Shown: positions 40,897 to 50,057, numbered from the stretch's first letter. The stretch: DNA of 64,000 bases from Mumia sp. zg.B17 (GCF_019550915.1 NZ_JAHWCI010000009.1:1-64000), one strand, 5' to 3'. A program made the numbers and translations. The notes: generated from the sequence alone by a model not told the origin.

Positions 40897-41844
40897 TCAC
40901 CACCGCCCTGTCGGGTGGGCCCGCGCCACGACCTGCATCTCGGCGAGCATCCGGCCGAACGCCTCGGTGTGCAGCCCGTCGCGGCCGGTCCGCCCTTGCA
41001 CGCCGGCCAGTCCCGCTGCGTCGGGACGTGCGACGTCGGCGGCGGCGAACACCTGCCCGAGGACGTCGTCGACCTCGTCGCCGACCGTCGTCGGGTCGAC
41101 GCCGACGCCGCACTGCGCGAGGCGGCTCTCCACCGCGTGCCCCTTGGTGAGCTCTGGCCGCATCGGCCACAGCCGGTCCAGAGCGGCGAGGAGACGGGCA
41201 CGCGACCCCTCCGTGCCCTGGGCCAGCGTCACGAACCAGCGTCCGGCGTAGTCCCGGTGGTAGGTCAGCTCCTTGACGCCCTTCGAGGCGACCGCGGCGA
41301 GGACGGGGTCGCTGCTGTCGCGCAGCCGTGACAGCAGCGCCAGCCGCCAGGTCGCGAAGACGAGGAGCCGCACCACCGCCTCGGCGAAGTCGGCGTCCTC
41401 GCCTTCGACGAGCCGCACGTTGAGGAAGTCCTGGTCGCCGCGGAAGTAGGCGAGCGCGTCCTCGGCCGGCACCGGTGACCCCTCCGGGAGTGTCGGGACG
41501 ACGGCCGGGTCGGCGGCGGAAGCGCGGGTCAGCAGCAGACGGGCCTGGCCGAGCAGGTCCAGCGCGATGTTGGCGAGGGCGACGTCGTCCTCGAGCTCGG
41601 GAGCGTTGCTGCACCACTGCGAGAGCCGGTGCGACATCACGAGCGCGTCGTCGGCGAGCATCAGCGAGTAGGTTGCGAGGTCGCGCGGCGAGACGCCTTC
41701 CGGCACGGCCGCCGCCTCGCCCGCCCCGAGGCCGGCGAGCGGGTCCTCGAACCCGGTGCCGAAGGCCCAGTGCGCGGCGTCGCCACCGCCGTAGAGGTCC
41801 TCGTACGGGCTGGTCTGCGTCGAGGTCTCGGGATCGTGGGACAT
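40897..41844 (-). CDS. paaC: Phenylacetyl-CoA epoxidase structural subunit PaaC
   Basis: A 315-residue ferritin-like partner of PaaA. Family features include LMLADDALVMSHRLSQWCSN, DDVALANIALDLLGQARLLL and KELTYHRDYAGRWFVTLAQGT. In the known complex PaaC packs against PaaA and is the non-catalytic subunit. It is somewhat longer than E. coli PaaC (248) at the N-terminus. ATG at 41844 has GAGGAGGTGAGC directly upstream and begins MSHDPE; a longer frame overlaps paaB and lacks homology. Confidence 0.9.
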   Translation of the reverse strand: MSHDPETSTQTSPYEDLYGGGDAAHWAFGTGFEDPLAGLGAGEAAAVPEGVSPRDLATYSLMLADDALVMSHRLSQWCSNAPELEDDVALANIALDLLGQARLLLTRASAADPAVVPTLPEGSPVPAEDALAYFRGDQDFLNVRLVEGEDADFAEAVVRLLVFATWRLALLSRLRDSSDPVLAAVASKGVKELTYHRDYAGRWFVTLAQGTEGSRARLLAALDRLWPMRPELTKGHAVESRLAQCGVGVDPTTVGDEVDDVLGQVFAAADVARPDAAGLAGVQGRTGRDGLHTEAFGRMLAEMQVVARAHPTGRW

Positions 41845-41854
41845 GCTCACCTCC

Positions 41855-42148
41855 TCACAGGTGCGGGACGTCCTCGGGGATGTCGTAGAACGTGGGGTGC
41901 CGATAGACCTTGTCACCGCTCGGGGCGAACAGCGGGTCCTTCTCGTCGGGACTCGACGCGGTGATCGCGTCGGCACGGACGACCCAGATGCTTACGCCCT
42001 CGTTGCGCCGGGTGTAGACGTCGCGCGCGTGCCGCACCGCCATCTCGTCATCGGCGGCGTGCAGGGAGCCGACGTGGACGTGGTTGAGGCCTCGCTTGCC
42101 GCGGACGAACACCTCGTACAACGGCCACTCGCCCTTGACCCCGGTCAT
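41855..42148 (-). CDS. paaB: Phenylacetyl-CoA epoxidase subunit PaaB
   Basis: A 97-residue protein with the conserved PaaB core [20 protein letters not shown] and [12 protein letters not shown]-like [20 protein letters not shown]. PaaB is a small structural subunit needed for the epoxidase complex. Its ATG overlaps the paaA stop by four bases (ATGA). Confidence 0.93.
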   Translation of the reverse strand: MTGVKGEWPLYEVFVRGKRGLNHVHVGSLHAADDEMAVRHARDVYTRRNEGVSIWVVRADAITASSPDEKDPLFAPSGDKVYRHPTFYDIPEDVPHL

Positions 42149-43086
42149 GCGTCCACCTGCTTCGCCGCGAACGCCATCGCCGCCTCACGGACCCACGCGC
42201 CCTCGTCGTGGGCCCGCCGGCGGTGCGCGATCCGCTGGGCGTTGCACGGCCCGTTGCCGCCGACCACCTGCGCGAACTCCTCCCAGTCGGGAGAGCCGAA
42301 GTCGTAGTGCCCCCGGTCGGCGTTCCACGCGAGCTCAGGGTCGGGCAGGGTGACGCCGAGGGCCTCGGCCTGCGGCACGGACATGTCGACGAACTTCTGG
42401 CGTAGGTCGTCGTTGGTGTCGCGCTTGATGCCCCAGGCCATCGACTGCGCCGTGTTGGGCGACTGGTCGTCGGGCGGACCGAACATCATCAGCGACGGCC
42501 ACCAGAAGCGGTCGACCGACTCCTGGACCATCGCGCGCTGCTCGTCGGTGCCGCGCATCATCGTCATCAGGAGCTCGTAGCCCTGCCGCTGGTGAAACGA
42601 CTCCTCCTTGCAGATCCGGATCATCGCCCGCCCGTAGGGCCCGTAGGACGTCCGGCACAGCGGCACCTGGTTGCAGATGGCGGCGCCGTCGACCAGCCAG
42701 CCGATCGTGCCGACGTCGGCATAGGAGAGCGTCGGATAGTTGAAGATCGAGGAGTACTTCTGGCGCCCCTCCAGGAGCATCTGGGTGAGCTCGTCGCGCG
42801 AGACCCCGAGCGTCTCGGTCGCTGAGTAGAGGTACAGCCCGTGACCGGCCTCGTCCTGCACCTTCGCGAGCAGGATCGCCTTGCGACGCAGAGACGGAGC
42901 CCGCGTGATCCAGTTGCCCTCCGGCTGCATCCCGATGATCTCGGAGTGCGCGTGCTGCGCGATCTGCCGTACGAGCGTCTTGCGGTAGCGCTCGGGCATC
43001 CAGTCGCGCGGCTCGATGCGGTCGTGCTGGGCCACGGTGTGCTCGAAGTCCTCGAGGAGCTGCGCCTCGTCGACCGTCGTCGTCAT
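42145..43086 (-). CDS. paaA: Phenylacetyl-CoA epoxidase catalytic subunit PaaA
   Basis: A 313-residue diiron monooxygenase subunit that turns phenylacetyl-CoA into its 1,2-epoxide. Two E-x-x-H metal motifs are visible: [13 protein letters not shown] near residue 100 and [14 protein letters not shown] near 180. The region [17 protein letters not shown] is diagnostic. ATG at 43086 has GGAGG 4-8 bases upstream. It is the first gene of paaABCDEI. An operator-like palindrome lies 20-41 bases upstream, overlapping a TAATGT -10 element, so transcription is probably repressed until phenylacetyl-CoA is made. Confidence 0.94.
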   Translation of the reverse strand: MTTTVDEAQLLEDFEHTVAQHDRIEPRDWMPERYRKTLVRQIAQHAHSEIIGMQPEGNWITRAPSLRRKAILLAKVQDEAGHGLYLYSATETLGVSRDELTQMLLEGRQKYSSIFNYPTLSYADVGTIGWLVDGAAICNQVPLCRTSYGPYGRAMIRICKEESFHQRQGYELLMTMMRGTDEQRAMVQESVDRFWWPSLMMFGPPDDQSPNTAQSMAWGIKRDTNDDLRQKFVDMSVPQAEALGVTLPDPELAWNADRGHYDFGSPDWEEFAQVVGGNGPCNAQRIAHRRRAHDEGAWVREAAMAFAAKQVDA

Positions 43087-43098
43087 GGTGCCTCCGGT

Positions 43099-43127
43099 TC
43101 GCACATTACTGACCGATCGGTCTGTAA
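43099..43127 (-). promoter_or_regulatory. paaA promoter and probable PaaR operator
   Basis: The 22-base element at 43106-43127 is TTAC-T-GACCGATCGGTC-T-GTAA read on the plus strand: a perfect 12-base palindromic core with complementary flanks and two unpaired T positions. On the minus strand TAATGT (about 43109-43104) serves as -10, so the operator covers the promoter. A near copy lies before paaZ. Confidence 0.75.
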
Positions 43128-43194
43128 ATCGTGACACACCGTCGCCGTGAAGGCAATCCCCGCCGGGAGGCGGCGCCCGTTCTGGGCCTGTCGG

Positions 43195-43629
43195 TCAGTC
43201 GGCGAGAACGTTGCGGACGACCGTCTCGTCCTTCAGGAGCGCTCTCGCGACAGGTCCCGACAGCTTCCAGTACGCCACGCCGGCGACAACGAGGACACCC
43301 GCCCCGATGACACGGACCACATCGCTCAGCGAGTCGGGCGCCGGCGACGTCACGTCGAGCACGACGAAGAGGAGGAATCCGAGGAAGAAAAGGGCATACA
43401 CGCCCTTGGACAGCACCGAGTGCATCCGAACGTGACCGGCAAGAAGCGCCCAGACCGAGCCAACCTGCAGCATCGGCGCGAGTGCCGCCACCACCAGCAC
43501 GGCGGGCCACGGTCGACCGAGCACCACCGTGACGACAAGCAGCGACATGAAGAGGAGACCAAACTCGTCGACAAGGACGCTCTGGGCCTCCCGAGCCTCG
43601 TCCTCGCTGATCGTGACCTCGCCTGACAT
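43195..43629 (-). CDS. Four-helix membrane protein of unknown function
   Basis: A 144-residue protein with a short charged N-terminus (MSGEVTISEDEAREAQ) and four transmembrane helices: LLFMSLLVVTVVLG, AVLVVAALAPMLQVGSVWAL, VYALFFLGFLLFVVLDV and VIGAGVLVVAGVAYWKL. No family was recognised. It sits between paaA and paaZ, inside the divergent regulatory region of the phenylacetate locus, on the same strand as paaA but upstream of its promoter, and ends 68 bases before the operator. ATG at 43629 has GGAGAG just upstream. A role in phenylacetate uptake is possible but not supported by any motif. Confidence 0.75.
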   Translation of the reverse strand: MSGEVTISEDEAREAQSVLVDEFGLLFMSLLVVTVVLGRPWPAVLVVAALAPMLQVGSVWALLAGHVRMHSVLSKGVYALFFLGFLLFVVLDVTSPAPDSLSDVVRVIGAGVLVVAGVAYWKLSGPVARALLKDETVVRNVLAD

Positions 43630-43720
43630 CCGCTCTCCGATCGTCCCACTGCCACCTCGCGTCCCGGGAAGGTAGCACTGCCCAGCACGCGCGCGGGGCT
43701 GATGCAAGAACGACAGACAT

Positions 43721-43748
43721 TTACTGACCGATCGTTCTGCAATAGCGT
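43721..43748 (+). promoter_or_regulatory. paaZ promoter and probable PaaR operator
   Basis: The element at 43721-43742 (TTACTGACCGATCG, then TTCTGCAA) differs from the paaA operator in two bases. TTACTG (43721-43726) and TAGCGT (43743-43748) form a promoter with a 16-base spacer, so the operator fills the gap between -35 and -10. The paaZ start lies 38 bases downstream. Confidence 0.7.
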
Positions 43749-43785
43749 GGACCGAAGACCGCGCCGACGACGTCGAGGGGGACAC

Positions 43786-45822
43786 GTGAGCACGCTGCTG
43801 GAGAGCTACACCGCAGGCCGTTGGTACGCCGCACCGGACGAGGGCCGCCCACTCCTCGACGCCTCGACCGGTGAGGTCGTCGCGACGATCTCGAGCACCG
43901 GTCTCGACCTCGGCGCCATGGTCGCGTACGCCCGCGAGGTCGGCGGTCCCGCGCTCCGCAGCCTCACGTTCCACGAGCGGGCCGGGATCCTCAAGGCTCT
44001 GGCGAAGCACCTGGGCGCCGGCAAGGACGAGCTCTACCGGCTGTCGGCGTGCGCCGGCGCCACCGAGCGTGACGCGATGGTCGACGTCGACGGCGGCATC
44101 GGCACCCTCTTCTCCTACGCGAGCAAGGGCACGCGCGAGCTGCCCAACGACACGATCGTCCTCGACGGTCGGCCGGAACCCCTCGGGAAGGGCGGGACCT
44201 TCGTCGGACAACACGTCTTCACGTCGCGTCCCGGCGTCGCGGTCCAGATCAACGCCTTCAACTTCCCGGCGTGGGGGATGCTCGAGAAGCTCGCCCCCGC
44301 CTTCCTCGCGGGGCTCCCCACGATCGTGAAGCCGGCCAGCCCCACCGCGTACGTCGCCGAGGCCCTCGTGCGCCGGATCATCGAGTCCGGCCTCCTGCCC
44401 GACGGCACCCTCCAGCTCGTCGCCGGCAGCGCAGGGACGCTCCTCGACGAGCTCGGCCCGCAGGACTCGGTCGCCTTCACCGGCTCCGCGCACACGGCGA
44501 ACGTGCTGCGAGCCCACCCGTCGGTCGCCACCGGCGGCGTACGGCTCGGCGTCGAGGCCGACTCCCTGAACTGCTCCATCCTGGGCCCCGACGTCACCGC
44601 CGACGACCCCGAGCTCGACCTCTTCGTGAAGGGCGTCGTCACCGAGATGACGGTCAAGGCGGGCCAGAAGTGCACCGCGATCCGCCGCGTCCTCGTCCCG
44701 GCAGGCATGGCCGACACGGTGGTCGACGCGATCGCCGCACGCCTCGCGCGGGTCACGGTCGGCGACCCTCGCGATGCCGGTGTCCGCATGGGCCCGCTCG
44801 CGAGCCTCGCCCAGCGCGACGAGGTCCGCAAGGCCGTCGAGGCGCTGCGCAGCTCCGCGGAGATCGTCTACGGCGACCCGGACCGCGTGGAGGGCGTCGA
44901 CGGCGACGCTGAGCGCGGCGCCTTCATGGCGCCGGTGCTGCTGCGGGCGCGAGATGGCGCGACCGAGCCGCACGACGTCGAGCCGTTCGGTCCGGTGAGC
45001 ACGGTGCTCACCTACGACGGCCTCGACGACGCGATCGCGCTGGCGGCCCGCGGTCGCGGGAGCCTGGTGGGCTCGCTCGTGACCCACGACCCCGCCGTGG
45101 CGCGCACGCTCACCCTCGGGCTCACGCCGTGGCACGGCCGCATCCTCGTCCTCGACCGCGACGACGCCGCCGAGTCGACCGGTCACGGCTCACCGCTCCC
45201 GGTCCTCGTCCACGGCGGGCCCGGCCGGGCCGGTGGGGGCGAGGAGCTGGGTGGCATCCGCAGCGTCCTCCACCACATGCAGCGCACGGCCGTCCAGGCC
45301 TCGCCGGACATGCTCACCGCGATCACCGGCCGCTGGACGCCGGGGTCCGACCGCCGGGAGGCCTCGGTCCACCCGTTCCGCAAGAGCCTGGCCGACCTGC
45401 GCGTCGGCGACACGATCGCCTCGGAGCCACGGACGGTGACGCGGGAGGACATCGACGCGTTCGCGGCACTCACCGGCGACACGTTCTATGCCCACACCGA
45501 CGAGGCGGCCGCGGCGGCGAACCCGCTCTTCGGCGGCATCGTGGCGCACGGCTATCTCCTGGTGTCGCTCGCCGCCGGTCTCTTCGTCGACCCTGACCCA
45601 GGGCCGGTGCTGGCCAACTTCGGCGTCGACAACCTGCGTTTCCTCACCCCGGTCAAGGCCGACGACGCGATCGCGGTGACGCTCACCGTCAAGGAGATCA
45701 CCCCGCGCACGACGGCCGACTACGGCGAGGTTCGGTGGGACGCACAGGTGACGAACCGCGACAGCGAGCCGGTCGCGACGTACGACGTCCTGACGCTGGT
45801 CGCGAAGACCTGGGACGCCTGA
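43786..45822 (+). CDS. paaZ: Oxepin-CoA hydrolase/3-oxo-5,6-dehydrosuberyl-CoA semialdehyde dehydrogenase PaaZ
   Basis: A 678-residue bifunctional enzyme that opens the oxepin-CoA ring and oxidises the resulting aldehyde. The N-terminal aldehyde dehydrogenase domain has INAFNFPAWGMLEKLAPAFL, SVAFTGSAHTANVL and the catalytic Cys in KAGQKCTAIRRVLVP near residue 295. The C-terminal MaoC-like hotdog hydratase domain has the Asp-His active site in ALTGDTFYAHTDEAAA and LFGGIVAHGYLLVSL. Full length agrees with E. coli PaaZ (681). GTG at 43786 has GAGGGGGAC upstream; a frame extending to 43702 crosses the promoter and is rejected. It is divergent from the paaA operon and shares its operator. Confidence 0.94.
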   Translation: MSTLLESYTAGRWYAAPDEGRPLLDASTGEVVATISSTGLDLGAMVAYAREVGGPALRSLTFHERAGILKALAKHLGAGKDELYRLSACAGATERDAMVDVDGGIGTLFSYASKGTRELPNDTIVLDGRPEPLGKGGTFVGQHVFTSRPGVAVQINAFNFPAWGMLEKLAPAFLAGLPTIVKPASPTAYVAEALVRRIIESGLLPDGTLQLVAGSAGTLLDELGPQDSVAFTGSAHTANVLRAHPSVATGGVRLGVEADSLNCSILGPDVTADDPELDLFVKGVVTEMTVKAGQKCTAIRRVLVPAGMADTVVDAIAARLARVTVGDPRDAGVRMGPLASLAQRDEVRKAVEALRSSAEIVYGDPDRVEGVDGDAERGAFMAPVLLRARDGATEPHDVEPFGPVSTVLTYDGLDDAIALAARGRGSLVGSLVTHDPAVARTLTLGLTPWHGRILVLDRDDAAESTGHGSPLPVLVHGGPGRAGGGEELGGIRSVLHHMQRTAVQASPDMLTAITGRWTPGSDRREASVHPFRKSLADLRVGDTIASEPRTVTREDIDAFAALTGDTFYAHTDEAAAAANPLFGGIVAHGYLLVSLAAGLFVDPDPGPVLANFGVDNLRFLTPVKADDAIAVTLTVKEITPRTTADYGEVRWDAQVTNRDSEPVATYDVLTLVAKTWDA

Positions 45823-45910
45823 CAGCACCTGCTGCTTCTCGATCTTCCGTGACAACGGGTCTCGACGGGGCGCGCCTCTGTGTGCGACAGTTCACGGCAG
45901 ATCGAAACGG

Positions 45911-45929
45911 TGTTCCATTAATGGGAACA
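45911..45929. promoter_or_regulatory. Candidate operator palindrome before the FG-GAP gene
   Basis: TGTTCC and GGAACA flank an AT-rich centre (TGTTCCATTAATGGGAACA), with the inner CCATTAATGG being perfectly palindromic. It lies 24 bases before the start codon in an otherwise GC-rich gap. The GTTCC-N-GGAAC form recalls IclR-type operators; no such gene is in the window. Confidence 0.5.
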
Positions 45930-45952
45930 GCGATCACCGAGGAGCAGCGCCC

Positions 45953-47449
45953 ATGCGTACCCCCGCACGTACGACCGCGACCGCCGTAGCGCTGGTGACG
46001 ACGTCCGTCGCCGTGGTGGCGGCCAGTCTCTCGCCGGCGATGGCCGAGCCGCCCGAGTTCACCCGCACCCTCGTCACCGAGGACGCCGTCGGCCCGGCCT
46101 TCACCGCCGTCGGCGACGTGGTCGGTGACCCGCGCCCGGAGCTGGTGTCGACCACCTATGGGGCTCTCACCATGCAAGGGCCGGCCGCACTCCCTGAGCC
46201 GGGCAGCGTCACGCTCTACACGAACGCCGGCCGCCGGCGCGGCGGAGGCGTCGACACCTGGAAGACCACTCCGGTGATCGAGCCGTCCGACGGGATCATC
46301 TTCCCGAGCGAGCCGACGCTCGCCGACGTCGACGGAGACGGTGACGTCGACGTCATCCAGCCCGCGGGCTACTTCTGGGACAGCGGCATGGGATTCAGCC
46401 GCGGCTCGCTGACCTGGTGGGAGAACCGCGACACCCCGCGCAGCGTCCGTGAGGTCCTCGCGCTCGCGAAGTGCGCCGTCGCCTCCCGTGGCGCCTCGCA
46501 GCTCAAAGAGTGCCGCGCCCGGCTGCGCGACTGGAAGCGTCACGACATCCTCACCGACAGCCCGTTCGCCTATCACGACCTCCAGCACGTGGACTTCGAC
46601 GGCGACGGGCGCAAGGATCTCGTCACAGTCGGCGAACAGGGCTTCAACGCCTCCGACACGACCGACGACGTCGTCGCGCTGCAGTTCTTCAAGGGCGACG
46701 GCAAGGGCAGGTTCGCCGCTCCCGTCACCCTGGCCGACCGCGGCGGGAGCAGCCCGGTGGTCACCGACGTCGACGGAGACGGTGACCTCGACGTCGCGTC
46801 GGCGCAGTACTTCGGGGTGAGCCCTGCGGTGCTCGGGCCGCCCACCGGCGAGGCGTCGTTCGTCTGGTTCGAGCGGGTCGGCGACGCCGCCGACGGCCTC
46901 ACCGCGTCCGACTTCGTGATGCACGAGATCAGCCGCGGGCAGGGACCGTCGTTCAGCATCCACCGCGTCGAGAACCTGTTCGGCGACGGGACCGATCGCT
47001 GGGTCGGCGTGAACCACACGAACACGACGCCCGGCAACCCCGGCCCCCCGGTGTTCCTCCGCGCCAAGCCCGACGTCTTCCTCATGACCCCGGGAGCCGA
47101 CCCCCGCACCCCCTGGACGGTTGCTCCGCTGGCCGCCGGCGTCGACCCGGGCGCCGACTTCACGGCGAGCCCACGCCCGGGGCAGGCGGCGCCCGGCAAG
47201 ACGGGATTCGGCGACATCGACGGCGACGGCGACCTCGACCTCGCGGTGTCCGGCGACGGGGCGTTCCGCCTCTACTGGCTCGAGCAGACGGCCCCGGGCA
47301 CCTTCCAGCAGCACGTGCTGCCCGAGTCGGAAGGCTGGGGGCAGGCCGGCGGCGCCAAGATCGCCGACCTCGACCGCGACGGCACCAACGACATCACGTT
47401 CTCGAGCTTCGAGAACAACAAGATCGGGATCTGGAGCCCGACGTCCTGA
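45953..47449 (+). CDS. Secreted FG-GAP/VCBS-repeat protein
   Basis: A 498-residue exported protein with signal peptide (TATAVALVTTSVAVVAASLS, cleaved near AMA-EPP) and a beta-propeller-like body marked by at least five calcium-binding repeats: DVDGDGDVDV, DFDGDGRKDL, DVDGDGDLDV, DIDGDGDLDL and DLDRDGTNDI. Such repeats form integrin-alpha-like propellers used in adhesion or ligand binding; no catalytic domain was seen. ATG at 45953 has GAGGAG upstream. It stands alone with its own operator-like palindrome and a terminator, next to but not obviously part of the phenylacetate locus. Confidence 0.85.
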   Translation: MRTPARTTATAVALVTTSVAVVAASLSPAMAEPPEFTRTLVTEDAVGPAFTAVGDVVGDPRPELVSTTYGALTMQGPAALPEPGSVTLYTNAGRRRGGGVDTWKTTPVIEPSDGIIFPSEPTLADVDGDGDVDVIQPAGYFWDSGMGFSRGSLTWWENRDTPRSVREVLALAKCAVASRGASQLKECRARLRDWKRHDILTDSPFAYHDLQHVDFDGDGRKDLVTVGEQGFNASDTTDDVVALQFFKGDGKGRFAAPVTLADRGGSSPVVTDVDGDGDLDVASAQYFGVSPAVLGPPTGEASFVWFERVGDAADGLTASDFVMHEISRGQGPSFSIHRVENLFGDGTDRWVGVNHTNTTPGNPGPPVFLRAKPDVFLMTPGADPRTPWTVAPLAAGVDPGADFTASPRPGQAAPGKTGFGDIDGDGDLDLAVSGDGAFRLYWLEQTAPGTFQQHVLPESEGWGQAGGAKIADLDRDGTNDITFSSFENNKIGIWSPTS

Positions 47450-47477
47450 TCCACGTCTGACTCCGTGATCCCGCCGT

Positions 47478-47505
47478 GGCGGGCCGTCGATCCTGACGGC
47501 CCGCC
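47478..47505 (+). terminator. Terminator after the FG-GAP gene
   Basis: Arms GGCGGGCCGTC (47478-47488) and GACGGCCCGCC (47495-47505), loop 6 bases, 28 bases after the stop. No U-tract. Confidence 0.75.
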
Positions 47506-47591
47506 CTTCGGCGTCCGCCGTGGGGTGTCGGCGCCGATGAGTTCGGCGTCCCGAGCCGGTCGGTGCTGCGACCGTCCGAGAAGGGAACCCC

Positions 47592-48749
47592 GTGGACCTC
47601 CAGACCCGCATCACCGAAGCCGTCCGTCCTCACGTCGAACGCGAGGACCCGCCCGGGCTCGCGTGGCTGGTCGCCCGCGGCGAGGAGGTCGCGCTCGGTG
47701 CACACGGGTCGTACGGACCGGACGACCCGACCCCCGTCCGTACCGACACCATCTTTCGGATCTCCTCGGTCACCAAGCCCGTCGTGGCGGTGGCCGCGCT
47801 CACGCTGATCGACGACGGCACCCTCGACCTCGACGCCCCCGTCGAGCGCTGGCTCCCGGAGCTGGCCGACCGCCAGGTGCTGCGCGACCCGGCCGGGCCG
47901 CTCGATGACACCGTGCCCGCGCGGCGCTCGATCACGGTTCGCGACGTGCTCGAGCTGCGGCTCGGGATCGGTCTCGACTTCACCGGACCGTTCCCTGGGC
48001 CTGTCCTGTCCGCGCTGGGAACACTCGGGCTCCAGTCCGGACCGCCCGCCCCGCAGGCGAACCCCGATCCGGACACGTGGATGCGGGCCGTCGGCTCCGT
48101 CCCGCTGTCGTACCAGCCGGGCGAGCGGTGGCTCTACCACTCGGGGAGCGAGGTGCTGGGGGTTCTCGTCGCGCGCGCCGCGAGGGCGCCGTTGCCCGAC
48201 GTCCTCGGCGCCCGGGTCCTCGAGCCGTGCGGGATGACGCGCACCGGCTTCGACGTCGGTCCCGGGGAGATCGGGACGCTGGGGCCGCTCTGGCTCCCGT
48301 CCCAAGCAGGTGCGCCGGCGGTGCCGTACGACGGGAGCGACGGTCAGTGGTCGCGACCGCCGGCCTTCCCCAACGCCGGTGACGGGCTGGTCTCGACCGT
48401 GACGGACCTGTACGCGCTTGCGCGGATGCTCCGCGCCGGCGGAGTGGCCGACGACGGGAGCCGCGTGGTGTCCACCGAGGTGCTGACCGAGGCGGTCCGC
48501 CCGCGCGTCGGCAGGATCGAAGCCGACGACACCTCGGGGTGGGGGCTCGGCTTCGGGGTGAAGACGACCGACCTCCCCGACGGCCGCCGCGCGGGGGCGT
48601 ACGGCTGGGACGGCGGGCTGGGGTCGACGTTCTGGGTCGACCCTGCCGCCGACGTCGTGGGCATCCTGCTCGTCAACCAGATGTGGTCCTCGCCTGAGCC
48701 GACCGCGGTGTTCGAGGACTTCTGGAGGGCGGCGTGGCACGCCCGGTGA
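47592..48749 (+). CDS. Serine beta-lactamase-like hydrolase (class C/EstB type)
   Basis: A 385-residue member of the beta-lactamase/transpeptidase-like superfamily. The nucleophile motif S-x-x-K is FRISSVTKPVVAVAALTL near residue 56, the Tyr motif is LYHSGSEVLGVL (Y-x-S rather than Y-x-N), and the third motif is YGWDGGLGSTFWVD where class C enzymes have K-T-G or H-x-G. There is no signal peptide, so a cytoplasmic esterase, lactonase or peptidase is more likely than antibiotic resistance. GTG at 47592 has AGAAGGGAA upstream. It converges on paaK with a 3-base gap. Confidence 0.85.
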   Translation: MDLQTRITEAVRPHVEREDPPGLAWLVARGEEVALGAHGSYGPDDPTPVRTDTIFRISSVTKPVVAVAALTLIDDGTLDLDAPVERWLPELADRQVLRDPAGPLDDTVPARRSITVRDVLELRLGIGLDFTGPFPGPVLSALGTLGLQSGPPAPQANPDPDTWMRAVGSVPLSYQPGERWLYHSGSEVLGVLVARAARAPLPDVLGARVLEPCGMTRTGFDVGPGEIGTLGPLWLPSQAGAPAVPYDGSDGQWSRPPAFPNAGDGLVSTVTDLYALARMLRAGGVADDGSRVVSTEVLTEAVRPRVGRIEADDTSGWGLGFGVKTTDLPDGRRAGAYGWDGGLGSTFWVDPAADVVGILLVNQMWSSPEPTAVFEDFWRAAWHAR

Positions 48750-48752
48750 TCC

Positions 48753-50057
48753 TCAGCGGTCGCGGCGCCGGTCCACGACTCGACGCATCTTGCCCACCGA
48801 GCGCTCGATCGTGTCGGGAGCCACGACCCTCATCTCGACGCTCACGCCGATGGTGTCCTTCACCTGAGAACGGACGCGTTCACCGGCACCGTGCGCCGCG
48901 TCGCTCGCCACCCCGTGGCGGTGCTCGACGACGACTGTCATCACATCCATGCGCCCGTCGCGTCCAAGGACGCACTGGAAGTGCGGCGACAGCTCGGCCG
49001 TCCGAAGGAGAAGCTCCTCGATCTGCGTCGGGAAGACGTTCACCCCGCGGAGGATGATCATGTCGTCGCTGCGCCCCGTGATCTTCTCGATCCGCCGCAT
49101 GGTCCGAGCCGTCCCCGGGAGGAGCCGCGTCAGGTCACGGGTGCGGTAGCGCAGGACCGGCATCGCCTCTCGGGTCAGGGAGGTCAGCACGAGCTCTCCC
49201 TCCTCGCCGTCGGGAAGGACCTCGTCGGTGAACGGGTCGACGATCTCGGGATAGAAGTGGTCCTCCCACACGTGGAGCCCGTCCTGGGTCTCGGCACACT
49301 CCATCGCCACCCCGGGACCGATCACCTCGGACAGCCCGTAGATGTCGACGGCCGTCAGGCCGAGGATCTCCTCGAGCTCGCGGCGCATCTCGTCGGTCCA
49401 CGGCTCGGCACCGAAGATGCCGACCTCCAAAGACGTCGCCCGGGGATCGACGCCCTGACGGACCATCTCGTCCACGATCGCGAGCATGTACGAGGGAGTC
49501 ACCATGATGATCGTGGGCCGGAAGTCTTCGATCAGGCGGACCTGCCGCTCGGTCATCCCGCCGGAGACGGGGACGACGGTGCAACCGAGCCTCTCCGCCC
49601 CCGCGTGCGCGCCGAGCCCGCCGGTGAACAACCCGTAGCCGTACGCGTTGTGGAGGACGTTGCCGGTCCGCCCACCCGCGGCGTAGATGCTGCGTGCGAC
49701 GACCGTGGCCCACACGTCGAGGTCACCGCGCGTGTAGCCCACGACGGTCGGTCGGCCCGTCGTCCCCGAGGAGGCGTGGATGCGGACGACATCCTCGCGG
49801 GGCACGGCGAACATCCCGAACGGGTAGTTGTCGCGCAGGTCGGCCTTCGTCGTGAACGGGACCCGGGCGAGGTCGTCCAGCGTGCGGATGTCGTCGGGAT
49901 GAACGGCGGCCTCGGTGAGAGACGCGTGGTAGTGCGGCACGTGGTCGTAGCAGCGACGGATCGAGGTCTTCAGCCGCTCGAGCTGGAGGGCACGGAGCTC
50001 GTCGACGGACGCGGTCTCGATCGCCTCGAGGCCGCCACCTCGCGAGGTCGGAGTCAT
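48753..50057 (-). CDS. paaK: Phenylacetate-CoA ligase
   Basis: A 434-residue AMP-forming ligase that activates phenylacetate to phenylacetyl-CoA, the first step of the paa pathway and the source of the inducer. Motifs: IHASSGTTGRPTVVGYTRGD (nucleotide-binding loop), GIFGAEPWTDEMR, DIYGLSEVIGPGVA, and the C-terminal GRSDDMIILRGVNVFPTQIE. Length fits PaaK (about 435). It is separated from paaZ by two unrelated genes. No copy of the palindromic operator was found near its start, so it may be regulated differently. ATG at 50057 fits the family N-terminus; a start at 50105 would add 16 residues. Confidence 0.93.
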   Translation of the reverse strand: MTPTSRGGGLEAIETASVDELRALQLERLKTSIRRCYDHVPHYHASLTEAAVHPDDIRTLDDLARVPFTTKADLRDNYPFGMFAVPREDVVRIHASSGTTGRPTVVGYTRGDLDVWATVVARSIYAAGGRTGNVLHNAYGYGLFTGGLGAHAGAERLGCTVVPVSGGMTERQVRLIEDFRPTIIMVTPSYMLAIVDEMVRQGVDPRATSLEVGIFGAEPWTDEMRRELEEILGLTAVDIYGLSEVIGPGVAMECAETQDGLHVWEDHFYPEIVDPFTDEVLPDGEEGELVLTSLTREAMPVLRYRTRDLTRLLPGTARTMRRIEKITGRSDDMIILRGVNVFPTQIEELLLRTAELSPHFQCVLGRDGRMDVMTVVVEHRHGVASDAAHGAGERVRSQVKDTIGVSVEMRVVAPDTIERSVGKMRRVVDRRRDR

